DNA from: JAODBJ01 sp963782465
GTDB taxonomy: Bacteria; Actinomycetota; Acidimicrobiia; IMCC26256; PALSA-610
Assembly: GCA_963782465.1 (NCBI GenBank)
Contig: CAWAJR010000002.1
Coordinates: 372,001-436,000 of the forward strand
DNA: 64,000 bases
Direction: 5' to 3'
In this document: one piece after another, positions 15,755-24,932 of the stretch
How the letters are laid out: the number at the start of each line of letters is the position of its first letter
Numbering within the stretch: position 1 is the stretch's first letter
The notes under the pieces: model-generated
Seen by the model: only the letters and a program-made list of their open reading frames with translations
Told to the model about the DNA's origin: nothing
The model's database searches: none
Translations under genes and position numbers: made by a program

Positions 15755-16130
15755 TCCCACTTCCCCCAGACGCCGCAGTTGCGGCATTTCGTCGTAGTGC
15801 TGTGACCTGCGACGCGGCGTGCACGTTTCGTGACACTCCGCGCCCGCGTTCCCGGTATTGCCAGTTCCCCCCAGCCCGTGCAGTCCACGGCAGCACGCAT
15901 CGTAACCACGGAGCGTGTTACCCGGCATGTCGAGCCGACGACGCTTCCGCCCAAACCCATGGTCGGCGCCCGCCATCGGTGCGTCGATGTCAGATGGCAC
16001 GCACCACGCCCCGTATTCGCGCCAGGAGCGCGATGCGGATGGTGCGGCGACCGTTCGCATTCTGCACGAACTACGCATTCACGCTGAATCGCCACATTTC
16101 TTTTCTTCGTGGCGCTCGAGGCGCGGCGCT
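15755..16130. other. 376-base gene-free stretch
   Basis: Between the phosphoglycosyltransferase start and the permease stop, both on the minus strand. No reading frame here has convincing codon use. Several short hairpins can be drawn on the minus strand (GTTCG...CGAAC, GTAACAC...GTGGTTAC), but none matches a riboswitch or terminator that I recognise. It must hold the promoter and 5' leader of the phosphoglycosyltransferase gene. Confidence 0.5.
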
Positions 16131-17042
16131 TCACGCGATGTCGGCGATACCGGCTTCCATCCGCTTGAACGCCCAGTAACCGCCGAAGAACCACACCGCG
16201 GCACCCAGCCCGGCCAGCGCGAGGTACTGGCCGCGCGGCGGGGCACCGATGAGCACGGTGCGCCGTAAGGCGTCGATCGTCGGACCGAGCGGGTTGATGA
16301 ACGCGTACGCGGCACGAGCCGAACGCGGGATGACGTCCCAGCCGAACCCGACGGGCGTGACGAAGAGCCCGAACTGCAGCGCGAGCGGGAGTGCGGTGCG
16401 AAGGTCGCGGATGTACACGACGAGGACCGAGCACAGGATCGCGGCGCCGGTGACGAAGGCCAGCATGATCACGAGGATCAGCGGCACCCAGATGCTCTCC
16501 GGCCGCGGCATGAACTGCAAGACGACGAACAGCACCACGAGCGCGAGCAACGAGAGCACGGCATCGAAACCGGCGACTTCCACACCGCTCAGCGGGAAGA
16601 CCTCGCGGGGGCAGGGAACCTTGTTGATCAGCGTGATATTGCTCACGATGCTCGTCGCTCCGTTGCCGATCGCGTTCGAGAAGAACGTCCACGGCACGAG
16701 CGCAACGTAGGAGAACAAGGGGTACGGCACGTTGTCGGGGACGCCGAGCTTGTGGCCCGTCCCGATCCGCTGGAACAGCACCGTGAAGGCCACCATCATG
16801 ACCAACGGCGTGAGGATCGACCAGGCGAAGCCGAGCACCGCCTGCTTGTAGCGCGAGCGGATCGAACGCTCGGCGAGGCTCCGGGTCACTTCCCGGGCCT
16901 CCCACGCGGCGCGTACCGTCCCCACGATCGACAGCCGCACGCGGTACCGCAGCTCGGGCGGCGGCGTGTCGGCGACGACCGGCGCGGCGACGGCCAGCTG
17001 TTGCGTGAAGCGGGATTCGGGTTCGGTCTCGTCTTCGTTCAC
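16131..17042 (-). CDS. Polysaccharide ABC exporter, permease subunit (Wzm-like)
   Basis: ABC-2 type transmembrane subunit that exports lipid-linked polysaccharide. The GTG at 17042 (VNEDETEPES) is preceded by GGAGGAA; longer in-frame extensions overlap the divergent promoter. The 303-residue product has a cytoplasmic N-terminal arm (SLAERSIRSRYKQAVLGFAW, the classical ABC-2 polysaccharide motif). Six membrane segments follow: TPLVMMVAFTVLFQRI, YVALVPWTFFSNAIG, LSLLALVVLFVVLQF, LILVIMLAFVTGAAIL, LQFGLFVTPVGF and AGLGAAVWFFGGYWAF. The matching ATPase (Wzt-like) is 13 kb away at 30488-31741, still in the locus. Confidence 0.88.
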   Translation of the reverse strand: MNEDETEPESRFTQQLAVAAPVVADTPPPELRYRVRLSIVGTVRAAWEAREVTRSLAERSIRSRYKQAVLGFAWSILTPLVMMVAFTVLFQRIGTGHKLGVPDNVPYPLFSYVALVPWTFFSNAIGNGATSIVSNITLINKVPCPREVFPLSGVEVAGFDAVLSLLALVVLFVVLQFMPRPESIWVPLILVIMLAFVTGAAILCSVLVVYIRDLRTALPLALQFGLFVTPVGFGWDVIPRSARAAYAFINPLGPTIDALRRTVLIGAPPRGQYLALAGLGAAVWFFGGYWAFKRMEAGIADIA

Positions 17043-17150
17043 GGGCGTGACTGTTCCTCCATCACCAGCGGGGCATCGTACCGGGCCGCCCCGGGACGAT
17101 TTCGGGCCCGCGCCGGTACACTCGTCGGGGTTACGACGACGCGGGGGCTC

Positions 17151-18068
17151 ATGGACGGCGATCGCAAACACCACGCGGCCCCAGCCGGCCGGTCGGCGCG
17201 GCCGGCGCCCACGATCAGCGTCATCATCCCCTGCCGGAACGCGGCCACGACGTTGCCCGACCAGCTCGAGGCACTCGCCAAGCAGGACTTCGACGGGTCG
17301 TTCGAGGTCGTCGTGGCCGACAACGGCTCTACCGACGGCAGCCGCGCCGTCGCCGCGAAGTTCGCCGACCGGCTCCCGAAGCTCGCCGTCGTCGACGCAT
17401 CGCGCCGACGCGGCCAGGCGTACGCGCGCAATGCCGGCGCGCGCATCGCGACCGGCGACGCACTCTGCTTCGTCGACGCCGACGACGTCGTCGCGCCCGG
17501 CTATCTCACCGCCATGGCAACCGCGCTCGAGGAACACGAGTTCGTTTCGGCTTCGTTCGACTCGAACTCGCTGAACGAAGGCTGGGTACGCAGGACCCGG
17601 CAGGCCTACCAAGAGAACGAGATCAGCCAGACACTCGGCTTTCTGCCCTTTGTCGGCGGCGGCGGCATGGGGATCCGTCGCGAACTGTTCTGGCGCGTCG
17701 GCGGCTTCGACGAAACGTGGTGGGGCGCATGCGAAGACGTCGACTTCTGCTGGCGAACGCAGCGAGAAGGAGCGTCGCTCTTCTTCGTTCCCGACGCGAC
17801 GGTTGCGATCCGCTGGCGTTCGACACTGCGCGACCTCTACCGCCAAGGTCGCAACTACGGCCGGGGAGAGCCATACCTGTACCGGGAGTACCGAGCGGCC
17901 GGAATGCCGGGTACAGGGCTACGACAAGCGTTGAATGAATGGCGCGCGCTGGTAGCGCGTTTGCCATACCTCCGCTCGCGGGGGCAATTTGCGAACTGGG
18001 TCAGGCGTCTGGGGCGAAAATTGGGACGACTGGAAGGAAGCCTGCGCGCACACGTCTTCTACGTTTGA
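17151..18068 (+). CDS. Glycosyltransferase family 2
   Basis: Inverting GT-A enzyme, 305 residues from ATG 17151; the frame is open further upstream but that DNA is the divergent promoter. PTISVIIPCRNAATTLPDQL, VVVADNGSTDGSRAV, RNAGARIATGDALCFVDADD (the DxD equivalent) and GGFDETWWGACEDVDFCWR (ED acceptor motif) are all in their usual order. The C terminus is basic, which suits membrane association. It acts on polysaccharide repeat units at the cytoplasmic face; donor and acceptor are unknown. A methyltransferase gene follows after 19 bases. Confidence 0.9.
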   Translation: MDGDRKHHAAPAGRSARPAPTISVIIPCRNAATTLPDQLEALAKQDFDGSFEVVVADNGSTDGSRAVAAKFADRLPKLAVVDASRRRGQAYARNAGARIATGDALCFVDADDVVAPGYLTAMATALEEHEFVSASFDSNSLNEGWVRRTRQAYQENEISQTLGFLPFVGGGGMGIRRELFWRVGGFDETWWGACEDVDFCWRTQREGASLFFVPDATVAIRWRSTLRDLYRQGRNYGRGEPYLYREYRAAGMPGTGLRQALNEWRALVARLPYLRSRGQFANWVRRLGRKLGRLEGSLRAHVFYV

Positions 18069-18087
18069 ACAACTGGAGGACGAAGCA

Positions 18088-18960
18088 GTGAGTATCGCGA
18101 CACGGATGCAGGATCGCGCGCGGGCAACGACGAAGCGCCTGACCCAGCAGGCCGGGGAGCGTTTCGAGTGGGGTTTCCAGCGCGCGCTCGCGACACGCGC
18201 TGAACGCGTCGAGCTGAACCCTTATCAAGAAGCGTTCACCCGGTGGAATGCACAACGACTCGGCATCACCCTCGAAGAAAGTCGAGCGCGCCTCGTGGCG
18301 TCGATACGGACGCTACGCGGCGGCCACTCCGGCCTCGCCTTCCGTATCTTCAACGACCTCAGCCATGCGATCTACCAGCCGTTCGTGACCGACACCGAGC
18401 GCGAGGTCTACGCGGCGTACGAGTTCCACTCGTCGGCGCACTTCCTGCGCACGCTGTCGCAGGGGCCGCCAAACTGGCCCGCCGACCATCCGGTGCTGCG
18501 TACGTTCGGCGAGGCCCCGGCGGTCAGCATCCTCGACTTCGGCTGCGGCATGGCGCAACCGTCGATCTCGCTCGCACAACGCCTGATGGCACTCGGGACG
18601 CGGCCTCGTCTGCTGTTGGCCGACATCCCGACGTTGCGGTTCGAATTCGTCGGTTGGCTCGCCGCCGATTGGGGCATCGAGGCTCGCCAGTACCCCTGCA
18701 CACCCGAGCGGCCGGTTCCGGAGATCGAGAAGTGCGATGTGCTGATCGCACGGGAGTTCTTCGAGCACGTGTACGACCCCGTCGGCTACCTCGAGGTGCT
18801 CGACCGCTTGCTGCTCCCGGGCGGCATGCTCGTCACGAACGTCGCCGACCACCACGACGAGTTCATGCACGTGTCACCCGACCTCGCGCCGCTGCGGGAC
18901 TCGCTCGTGAACCTCGGTTACGACACCGTGCTGGCGAACCGGGTGTTCCGGAAGCGCTAA
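18088..18960 (+). CDS. SAM-dependent methyltransferase
   Basis: 290 residues from GTG 18088, preceded by CTGGAGGA. Class I methyltransferase with SILDFGCGMAQPSISLAQRL as motif I, LLLADIP (acidic end of strand 2), CDVLIAREFFEHVYDP and LLLPGGMLVTNVADHHDE. A helical N-terminal extension of about 140 residues (ATRMQDRARATTKRLTQQAG and following) precedes the domain. It lies in the glycan locus, so O-methylation of a sugar or of a lipid carrier is likely but not provable. It ends 3 bases from the convergent acetyltransferase. Confidence 0.8.
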   Translation: MSIATRMQDRARATTKRLTQQAGERFEWGFQRALATRAERVELNPYQEAFTRWNAQRLGITLEESRARLVASIRTLRGGHSGLAFRIFNDLSHAIYQPFVTDTEREVYAAYEFHSSAHFLRTLSQGPPNWPADHPVLRTFGEAPAVSILDFGCGMAQPSISLAQRLMALGTRPRLLLADIPTLRFEFVGWLAADWGIEARQYPCTPERPVPEIEKCDVLIAREFFEHVYDPVGYLEVLDRLLLPGGMLVTNVADHHDEFMHVSPDLAPLRDSLVNLGYDTVLANRVFRKR

Positions 18961-18963
18961 CTG

Positions 18964-19552
18964 CTAACGCTCGACGGCGGTCACGGTTGCGTCGCCCTTG
19001 TTCGTCGGCGTGAGTTGCATGATCCGGCTCGGCTTCTCGAACACCACCGCGCCGGCCGGCACGCTCGTGGTGACGAGCGCGTTCGGCCCGATCTGTACGT
19101 CGTCGCCGATCTGCACCTCGCCCATGACCACCGCGCCGGCCGATCCGGACATGGTTGCCGAGGTGCGGTGCATCCTTCGTCCAACTGCGGGCACCGTCGC
19201 CGAGGGTGACGTTGTGGCGCAGGACGCAGTCGTCACCGATCGTCGCGTACGGGCTGATCACGACGCCGTGCTGGTGACCGAGGAGCAGCCGGCGGCCGAT
19301 CTTCGTCTCGGCGTGCAGTTCGAAGCCGTAGAAGTTGCGCACGAACACGAACAACAGCCGGTGCACGCGGCGGGCGATCTTGCCCTCGATGCCGCCACGC
19401 TCGCGCGCCCAGGCACCGAACCGCTGGACGGCCAACGCCTGGAAACCGGGCAGCGACCAGCGACCGCGATGGCGCGCCAGGTCTTCGCGCCACAGCGCGA
19501 CGAGACCGAGTTCTTCGTCAGGGCGCTGGCGCCCTCGAGGTGCCGTTGCCAT
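18964..19552 (-). pseudogene. Left-handed beta-helix acetyltransferase (CysE-like), frameshifted
   Basis: Hexapeptide-repeat O-acetyltransferase, probably acting on sugars or serine. ATG 19552 follows GGAGG at 5 bases. The N half reads LVALWREDLARHRGRWSLPG, a CysE-like helical start, and then KIGRRLLLGHQHGVVISPYA, TIGDDCVLRHNVTLGDG and HLGNHVRIG. Near 19138 the frame breaks. The rest (AGAVVMGEVQIGDDVQIGPN, ALVTTSVPAGAVVFEKPSRI, then an acidic/basic tail) continues in another frame to 18964. A change of one or two bases within GGCCGGCGCGG would restore a roughly 195-residue protein with complete hexapeptide repeats. Real inactivation or an assembly indel are both possible. Confidence 0.82.
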
Positions 19553-19590
19553 CATCACCTCCGGCGGTCGGTGCGCCATTGTGCCCGACG

Positions 19591-20667
19591 TCAGTGCGTC
19601 GATGCTCGGAGCACCGATTCCACCTCGGCGACGAACTGCGCCGCGAGCCATTCCGGTTGCATGTCGTCGCGGCGGCTGTAGTCACGGGCGGCGTCGCAAT
19701 ATCGGGCGTAGGTCGCCGGGTCGTCCCACAACGACGCAAGTGCGGCAACCCACTCCTCGGTGGGTGCGTCGAAGTCGACCAACACGCCCCCCGGCCCTAT
19801 CGCTTCGACGAGGGCCGGTACCCGGGCGCCGAGCACCGGGATCCCGTTCGACTGCGCCTCGGCAACCACGCGCGGCCGGCTGTCTTCGTAGGGTGCGAAG
19901 AGCACCCGGGCATCGGCGTAGATGCGGTCCAGTTCGCGCACCGACGGGCGTATCTCGACGTTCCCGAGCGGCTCGGCCTTCGCTTCCAGCTCGCGGCGGA
20001 TCTCGGGTGTGAAGCGCCAGGCTTCCAGGAACACGAACGGGACGTCGGGCCGAGCCGCGGCGAGCGCCCATGCGATGTCGACGCCCTTGCGTTGCGAACG
20101 GGGGTTCACGAACAAGACGACCTCGCGGGTGCTGTCGGTCCGGTAGGCATCGGTTTCGACCACTGACGGGATCGTCGGGGGTTGCCAGCCCTTCGGGACG
20201 ACGAGATCGGTGATCCGCTTCGCGTTGGTGATCACCGCAGTGGGTCTCACCGACCGGTCGTCGAGCAGGACGACACCCTCGACGTCGCGGAAGTAGTAGA
20301 TCACCGGCAGGTCGCTCCGGAGCGCGGCACGGGCGACCGAACGGGCGAGGCCCAGCGTCATCCGGCCACCCACGTGCGCGACGACGACGTCGGGACGGAA
20401 CGCGTCGATCACCGCTTCCGGCCCGCGGCTGACGTCGGCCGTGCGCCACGCGGGGTACGCGAACTGATCGTCGTCGACGAGGGTCGGGCGGGTCGGCCGC
20501 TTCAGCCGCGAAAGCACCGGGAACCGGACGTCATGAAATTCGTCGGTGGTGGTGAGCAACCCGACTTCGTGACCACGCTCCATCACGCGCAATGCGAGCT
20601 GGTGCGCACTGAGCTGGAGCCCACCCACGCGCGGGAGGTAATGCCGGCTGGTGAACAGCATGCGCAT
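19591..20667 (-). CDS. Glycosyltransferase family 4 (GT-B)
   Basis: 358-residue retaining GT-B enzyme. N domain: MRMLFTSRHYLPRVGGLQLS (glycine loop), AHQLALRVMERGHEVGLLTT and VVVAHVGGRMTLG. C domain: EVVLFVNPRSQRKGVDIAWA, IYADARVLFAPYEDSRPRVV with the E-x7-E-like nucleotide-sugar contact (PRVVAEAQSNGIPVLG), and FDAPTEEWVAAL. The family transfers a sugar from a nucleotide donor to the growing glycan. It sits 6 bases upstream of the deacetylase stop, on the same strand, and is likely co-transcribed with it. Confidence 0.9.
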   Translation of the reverse strand: MRMLFTSRHYLPRVGGLQLSAHQLALRVMERGHEVGLLTTTDEFHDVRFPVLSRLKRPTRPTLVDDDQFAYPAWRTADVSRGPEAVIDAFRPDVVVAHVGGRMTLGLARSVARAALRSDLPVIYYFRDVEGVVLLDDRSVRPTAVITNAKRITDLVVPKGWQPPTIPSVVETDAYRTDSTREVVLFVNPRSQRKGVDIAWALAAARPDVPFVFLEAWRFTPEIRRELEAKAEPLGNVEIRPSVRELDRIYADARVLFAPYEDSRPRVVAEAQSNGIPVLGARVPALVEAIGPGGVLVDFDAPTEEWVAALASLWDDPATYARYCDAARDYSRRDDMQPEWLAAQFVAEVESVLRASTH

Positions 20668-20673
20668 CGCCGC

Positions 20674-21628
20674 TTACCGGCCGATCCAGGCCTGCAACCG
20701 ACGCTCGAAGGTGAGGCCGTCCCAGTCACCGACGTAGTAGCGCGGCACCCGGTACGGGTTGGTGAACCGGTCGACCCGATCCGGCACGCCCGTCACCGCG
20801 AGGTCGTAACCCGCGTCACGGGCGATGCGCACGCTCGTGGCGTCGAACGCGTCGGCCGACCCGAATGGGTACGCGAACGTCGGCACGGACGTGCCGGTCC
20901 ATTGCGCGAGGCGCGCCCGGCTGTCGACCACTTCCTGCCGCTGGGTCGCTTCGTCGATCATGCTCATCATCGGATGGCGCAAGGTATGCGAGCCGATCTC
21001 GACGACGGGGCTCGTCCCGAGCGCGCGGACGTCTTCCGGGCTGAGCACCGGGGGAACGCGCAGATCGGCCGTCGTCACGCCGAGTTGCGCGGCGACGTCG
21101 GCGACCACCCGTTCGATCTCTTCCGGCGGCCGGCGGCGAACGCGTCTGTGGATCGCTCGGTACGACGCCTCCCGCGACTCGTCGTTCATCTCGAGGTGCA
21201 GTGCCTCGCCGGCGATGTCGACATCGATCGCGGCGGCGGCCTCACCGGGGTGGTCGAGCATGATCGCGGCGAGCCGGTCCTGCCAGAAACCGGTGCCCGC
21301 TTCGGTGACGCCGACGGTGACGAACATGGTCGCGGGCGCGCTGCGCGCCCGCAGGATCGGTTCGGCCACGGTCAGATTGTCGCAATATCCGTCGTCGAAG
21401 GTGAGCGCGACGCGGCCCGGCGCGTGGCCCCCTTCGAACCACCGTGGTGAGGGGCACGATGTCGGCGTGGCGGAGGATCACGTCGATCTGCGCCGCGAAA
21501 CGGTCGTCGCGAACCCGCAGGCCGTGCAGGTCGCGGGCGTCGGGGCCGACCCGGTGGTACATGAGCACGATCGTCGGGGCACGCCGGTCGAGCAGGCGGC
21601 GCGCGACGCGGGTCGGGGAAGGAGGCAC
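20674..21628 (-). pseudogene. Polysaccharide deacetylase, frameshifted
   Basis: NodB-fold carbohydrate esterase. From GTG 21628 the first part reads APTIVLMYHRVGPDARDLHG and FAAQIDVILRHADIVPLT. Around 21440 the frame shifts. The continuation gives EGGHAPGRVALTFDDGYCDN (NodB motif 1 with the catalytic Asp and metal Asp), VVEIGSHTLRHPMMS (SHTxxHP metal histidines) and PTFAYPFGSADAFD down to 20674. Both parts together make about 317 residues with all motifs present, so only one indel separates this from an intact gene. The product would N-deacetylate hexosamines of the surface glycan or of peptidoglycan. Confidence 0.85.
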
Positions 21629-21719
21629 GAGTTACTAGGGTGACGGCTCCACAACGGGTGATGCAAACACTGGCCCACAACTGCCGATGACCGCACGCGA
21701 CCCACAGGCCGGAGGGCCG

Positions 21720-22937
21720 ATGCACCAATGCCGTTCGTGCGGCCACGCACCGCTCGAACCCGTCTTGTCGTTGGGCGAGACACCGCTCGCGAACTCGCTG
21801 CTCGACGCCGCGGCGCTCGACGGGCCCGAGCACCGGTACCCGCTCGACGTGGTGTTCTGCCCCGCCTGCGCACTCGTCCAGATCACCGTTTCGGTGCCGC
21901 CCGAAGCGATGTTCACGGAGTACGCCTACTTCTCGTCGTTCGCCGATACCGTCACCGAGAACGCGCGCCGGCTCGTCGAACGCCTGGTGCGCGAACGGTC
22001 GCTGACCGAGCGCAACCTCGCAATGGAGATCGCCAGCAACGACGGCTACCTCCTGAAGAACTATCTCGCGGCCGGTGTACCGGTACTCGGCATCGATCCC
22101 GCTCGCAACGTCGCGCAGGTCGCGATCGACAACGGCGTACCGACCCGGTGCGACTTCTTCGGCCGCGACCTCGCCGCGCAACTCGTCGCCGAAGGCCTCC
22201 ACGCCGACGTGCTCCACGCCAACAACGTGATGGCCCACGTCCCCGACGTGAACGGGGTGGTCGCCGGCATCGCAACCGTGCTCGCGCCCGGCGGCATCGC
22301 CGTCGTCGAAACGCCGTACGTCCGCGAGATGGTCGATCGTCTCGAGTTCGACACGATCTACCACGAACATCTCTTCTACTACTCGCTGTCGTCGTTCGAC
22401 GCGCTGCTCCGCCGCAACGGTCTCGTCGCGATCGACGTCGAACAGATACCGATCCACGGGGGCACGCTGCGCATCGTCGCCGCGCACGAGGGGACGCCGG
22501 CCGGCGACGCGGCACGGGCGCTGCTGGCCGAGGAAGCGCACCTCGGGATGGGCGCGATCGACTACTACCGCGACTTCGCGAGCCGGGTCGACGGGTTGTG
22601 CGACCGTTTGCGCGAGCTGTTGCTCGGTCTGCGAAGCAGCGGGCGGCGTATCGCCGCGTACGGGGCGGCGGCGAAGGGCGCAACCCTGCTCAACCGGATC
22701 GGGGTCGGCGCGGAGACGATCGAGTTCGTCGCCGACCGCAACGTGCACAAGCAGGGTCGCTACATGCCGGGTGTGCACATCCCGATCGTCGACCCCGAAC
22801 GCCTACTCACCGACCCTCCCGACTTCGTGCTGCTGCTCGCATGGAACTTCGCCGACGAGGTGATGGCCCAGCAGTCGGCATACCACGAGCAGGGCGGCCG
22901 GTTCATCGTGCCGGTACCCGAACCGGTCATCCGTTAA
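21720..22937 (+). CDS. Sugar C-methyltransferase (TylCIII-like)
   Basis: 405 residues from ATG 21720, preceded by GGAGGG; an ATG 33 bases upstream has no such site. An N-terminal zinc-binding domain (CRSCGHAPL..VLSLGETPLAN, FCPACALVQI) precedes a SAM-binding core (LAMEIASNDGYLLKNY, VLGIDPARNVA, HANNVMAHVPDVN). The signature YHEHLFYYSLSSFDALLRR follows, then a C-terminal Rossmann-like domain (IAAYGAAAKGATLLN). These are the hallmarks of NDP-4-keto-6-deoxysugar C-3-methyltransferases. It should make a branched-chain deoxysugar. Its stop overlaps that of the convergent IspD-like gene. Confidence 0.9.
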   Translation: MHQCRSCGHAPLEPVLSLGETPLANSLLDAAALDGPEHRYPLDVVFCPACALVQITVSVPPEAMFTEYAYFSSFADTVTENARRLVERLVRERSLTERNLAMEIASNDGYLLKNYLAAGVPVLGIDPARNVAQVAIDNGVPTRCDFFGRDLAAQLVAEGLHADVLHANNVMAHVPDVNGVVAGIATVLAPGGIAVVETPYVREMVDRLEFDTIYHEHLFYYSLSSFDALLRRNGLVAIDVEQIPIHGGTLRIVAAHEGTPAGDAARALLAEEAHLGMGAIDYYRDFASRVDGLCDRLRELLLGLRSSGRRIAAYGAAAKGATLLNRIGVGAETIEFVADRNVHKQGRYMPGVHIPIVDPERLLTDPPDFVLLLAWNFADEVMAQQSAYHEQGGRFIVPVPEPVIR

Positions 22938-23608
22938 CCGCGACGAGGTGCGCAGCGCGTCGCGGCGGGTAGCGCGAGGACGCGTTCGGCGAGGGCGAGT
23001 TCGGCGGGCGTGGTCACGTGCACGTTCGTGGTCTCGCCGGGCACCGCGCCGACATGGGCACCGAGCGAGAGCAGCAGGCTCGCGTCGTCTCTCGATTCGG
23101 GCGCGTCGCGATGCGCGGCGCGCAGGACACCGGCCTTGAAGGCGTGGGGCATCTGCGCGAAGGCGAGCGGAGCCGAGTTGTCGACCGTCGCCAACGAGTC
23201 GCGCTGCACGGCGACGATCGTTTCGGTGGCCGGGAGCACCGGTACCGCGGCATCGGCGCCGTGACGGACCGCGTCGATCACCGCGCGGAACAGCGCCACC
23301 GAGGCGAGCGGGTGCGCCGCGTCGTGCACGACGACGATCTCGACCCAGCCGGGTACCGCCGCGAGGCCGCTGCGCACGGAAGCGGCCCGAGCCTCGCCGC
23401 CTTCCACGACCCCCGCGACCGGGACACCGTCCCACTTGGCGCCGGCCGGCAGCACGAGCACGACATCGTCGCAGGCGGCCAGCGCCGTCGCGACCGACCG
23501 GTCGACACAGCGTTCGCCGGCCAGCTCGGCCCACTGCTTGCCACCGCCGAAACGCGCACCGCTCCCGGCCGCCAGCACGATCGCCCAGATGTCCACGCCG
23601 ACCATCAT
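22934..23608 (-). CDS. IspD/TarI-like cytidylyltransferase
   Basis: 224-residue nucleotidyltransferase with AIVLAAGSGARFGGGKQW (CTP-binding loop), VLVLPAGAKWDG, EGGEARAASVRSGLAAV, VVVHDAAHPLAS and LPATETIVAV. MPHAFKAGVLRAAH is the usual late motif. The family couples CTP to a sugar-alcohol phosphate (MEP in isoprenoid synthesis, or ribitol/glycerol phosphates in glycan synthesis). Its place in a glycan locus, next to an oxidoreductase as TarI is next to TarJ, favours a CDP-polyol role over housekeeping IspD. The TAA stop shares TTAA with the opposite gene's TAA. Confidence 0.78.
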   Translation of the reverse strand: MMVGVDIWAIVLAAGSGARFGGGKQWAELAGERCVDRSVATALAACDDVVLVLPAGAKWDGVPVAGVVEGGEARAASVRSGLAAVPGWVEIVVVHDAAHPLASVALFRAVIDAVRHGADAAVPVLPATETIVAVQRDSLATVDNSAPLAFAQMPHAFKAGVLRAAHRDAPESRDDASLLLSLGAHVGAVPGETTNVHVTTPAELALAERVLALPAATRCAPRRG

Positions 23609-23652
23609 CTCTCGCGCGGGCGCCGCGAACGCGTTTCGTACACTTCCGCGCC

Positions 23653-24932
23653 GTGACGACCTGGACGCGCGTGGCGCGGCGCGCCGCCGAAGACCGGCCG
23701 ATCACCGTCGGGGTGTTCGGCGCGGGCTACGTCGGGCGGGGCCTGGTGCACCTGCTGCAGCGCCTCCCGGGCTTCCATCCCGCGTTCGTCGTGAACCGCA
23801 CGGTCGCAAGAGGTGTCGATGCGTTCGTCGCGGCAGGAGTGCCGGCCGGCGACGTCGTGGTCACGAACGACGAACGACCGTTTGCCGAAGCGCTCGCCCG
23901 CCGGGCCGCGGTGGTCACCCGCGACGCCGACCTCGCGATCGGCGCCGGCGAGGTCGACGTGCTGGTGGAGGCGACCGGGACCCTCGACTACGGCGCGACG
24001 GTGATGCTCGCGGCGCTGCGCAACGGCCGAGCTGTCGTCTCGATCAACGCGGAGGTCGACGCGACGATCGGTTGGCTGCTGCACTCGACCGCCGCCGCGA
24101 CCGGGGGCATCTACACGATCTGTGACGGCGACCAGCCCGGCGTGCAGATGCGCACCCTCGATCGAGTACGGCACATGGCCTTCGACGTGCTCGCATCGGT
24201 GAACTGCAAACGCCATCTCGACGTCCACCAGTCGATCGAGCAAAGCGCGCCGTACGCCGCACGCGACAACACGAGCATCGCAGTGACGGTTTCGGCGGGC
24301 GACGGAACGAAGATGAACATCGAGCAGGCCGTCGTCGCGAACCTGGCCGCGCTGCCGCCCGAGTGCCGGGGGATGCACGGCGTGCCCACGACGCTCGAAC
24401 GCGCCCTGCCCGACGTGCTGGCCGCGCTCTCGGCCGAGGGCGTCGTCGACTACACGCTGGGCGGCGACTTCGGCGCCGGCGTGTTCGTGATCGGTCGCGC
24501 ACCGGCAGGCGACGCGGACGCGGTGCGCACGCCGTTGCGCTTCTTCAAGCTGGGCGACGGGCCGAGTACCTCGTGTTCAGCCCGTACACGCTCGTACATT
24601 TCGAGATGCCGCGTTCGATCGCCGAAGTCGTGCTCGACCGGTCGCCGCTGTGGAGCCCGGTCGCACCACCAGTGGCCGACGTCGTCGCGATCGCCAAGCA
24701 CGATCTCGCCGCCGGCGACGCCCTCGACGGCATCGGCGGCGACACGTGCTACGGGCAGATCGACACCGTCGCCGGCGCGCGTGAGTTCCTCCCGGTCGCG
24801 TTCGCCGAGCACGCGCGAGTCACGAGACCCGTTGCGCGCGACGAACCGGTCCCGCTCGACGCGGTGGACGTCGACGGCGACGCGCCGATCGTCGCGCTGC
24901 GGCGACGCCAGGAAGCGATGCTCGAACCGTGA
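23653..24932 (+). pseudogene. NAD(P)-dependent oxidoreductase with C-terminal SAF domain, frameshifted
   Basis: Homoserine-dehydrogenase-like protein starting at GTG 23653. A Rossmann N domain has ITVGVFGAGYVGRGLVHLLQ, AVVTRDADLAIGAGEVDVLV and NAEVDATIGWLLH. A central part has TICDGDQPGVQMRTLDRV and NCKRHLDVHQS. At about 24562 one G is missing in GACGGGCCGAGTAC. The remaining frame continues EYLVFSPYTLVHFEMPRSIA and VVAIAKHDLAAGDALDGIGG, a SAF/antifreeze-like domain, to 24932. The intact product would be about 426 residues. Such proteins occur in O-antigen loci together with rfbC-like and epimerase genes, but their reaction is not established. It overlaps rfbC by GTGA, indicating an operon. 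Confidence 0.8.

Noticed and set aside
15755..16130. Second c-di-GMP riboswitch
   Set aside because: CCGGGTAACACG on the minus strand recalls the GEMM 3' block, but GGGCAAAC and ACGCAAAGCC are missing.
22934..23608. Housekeeping ispD
   Set aside because: Usual ispD neighbours (ispF, carD) are absent and the context is sugar biosynthesis, so only a family-level call is made.
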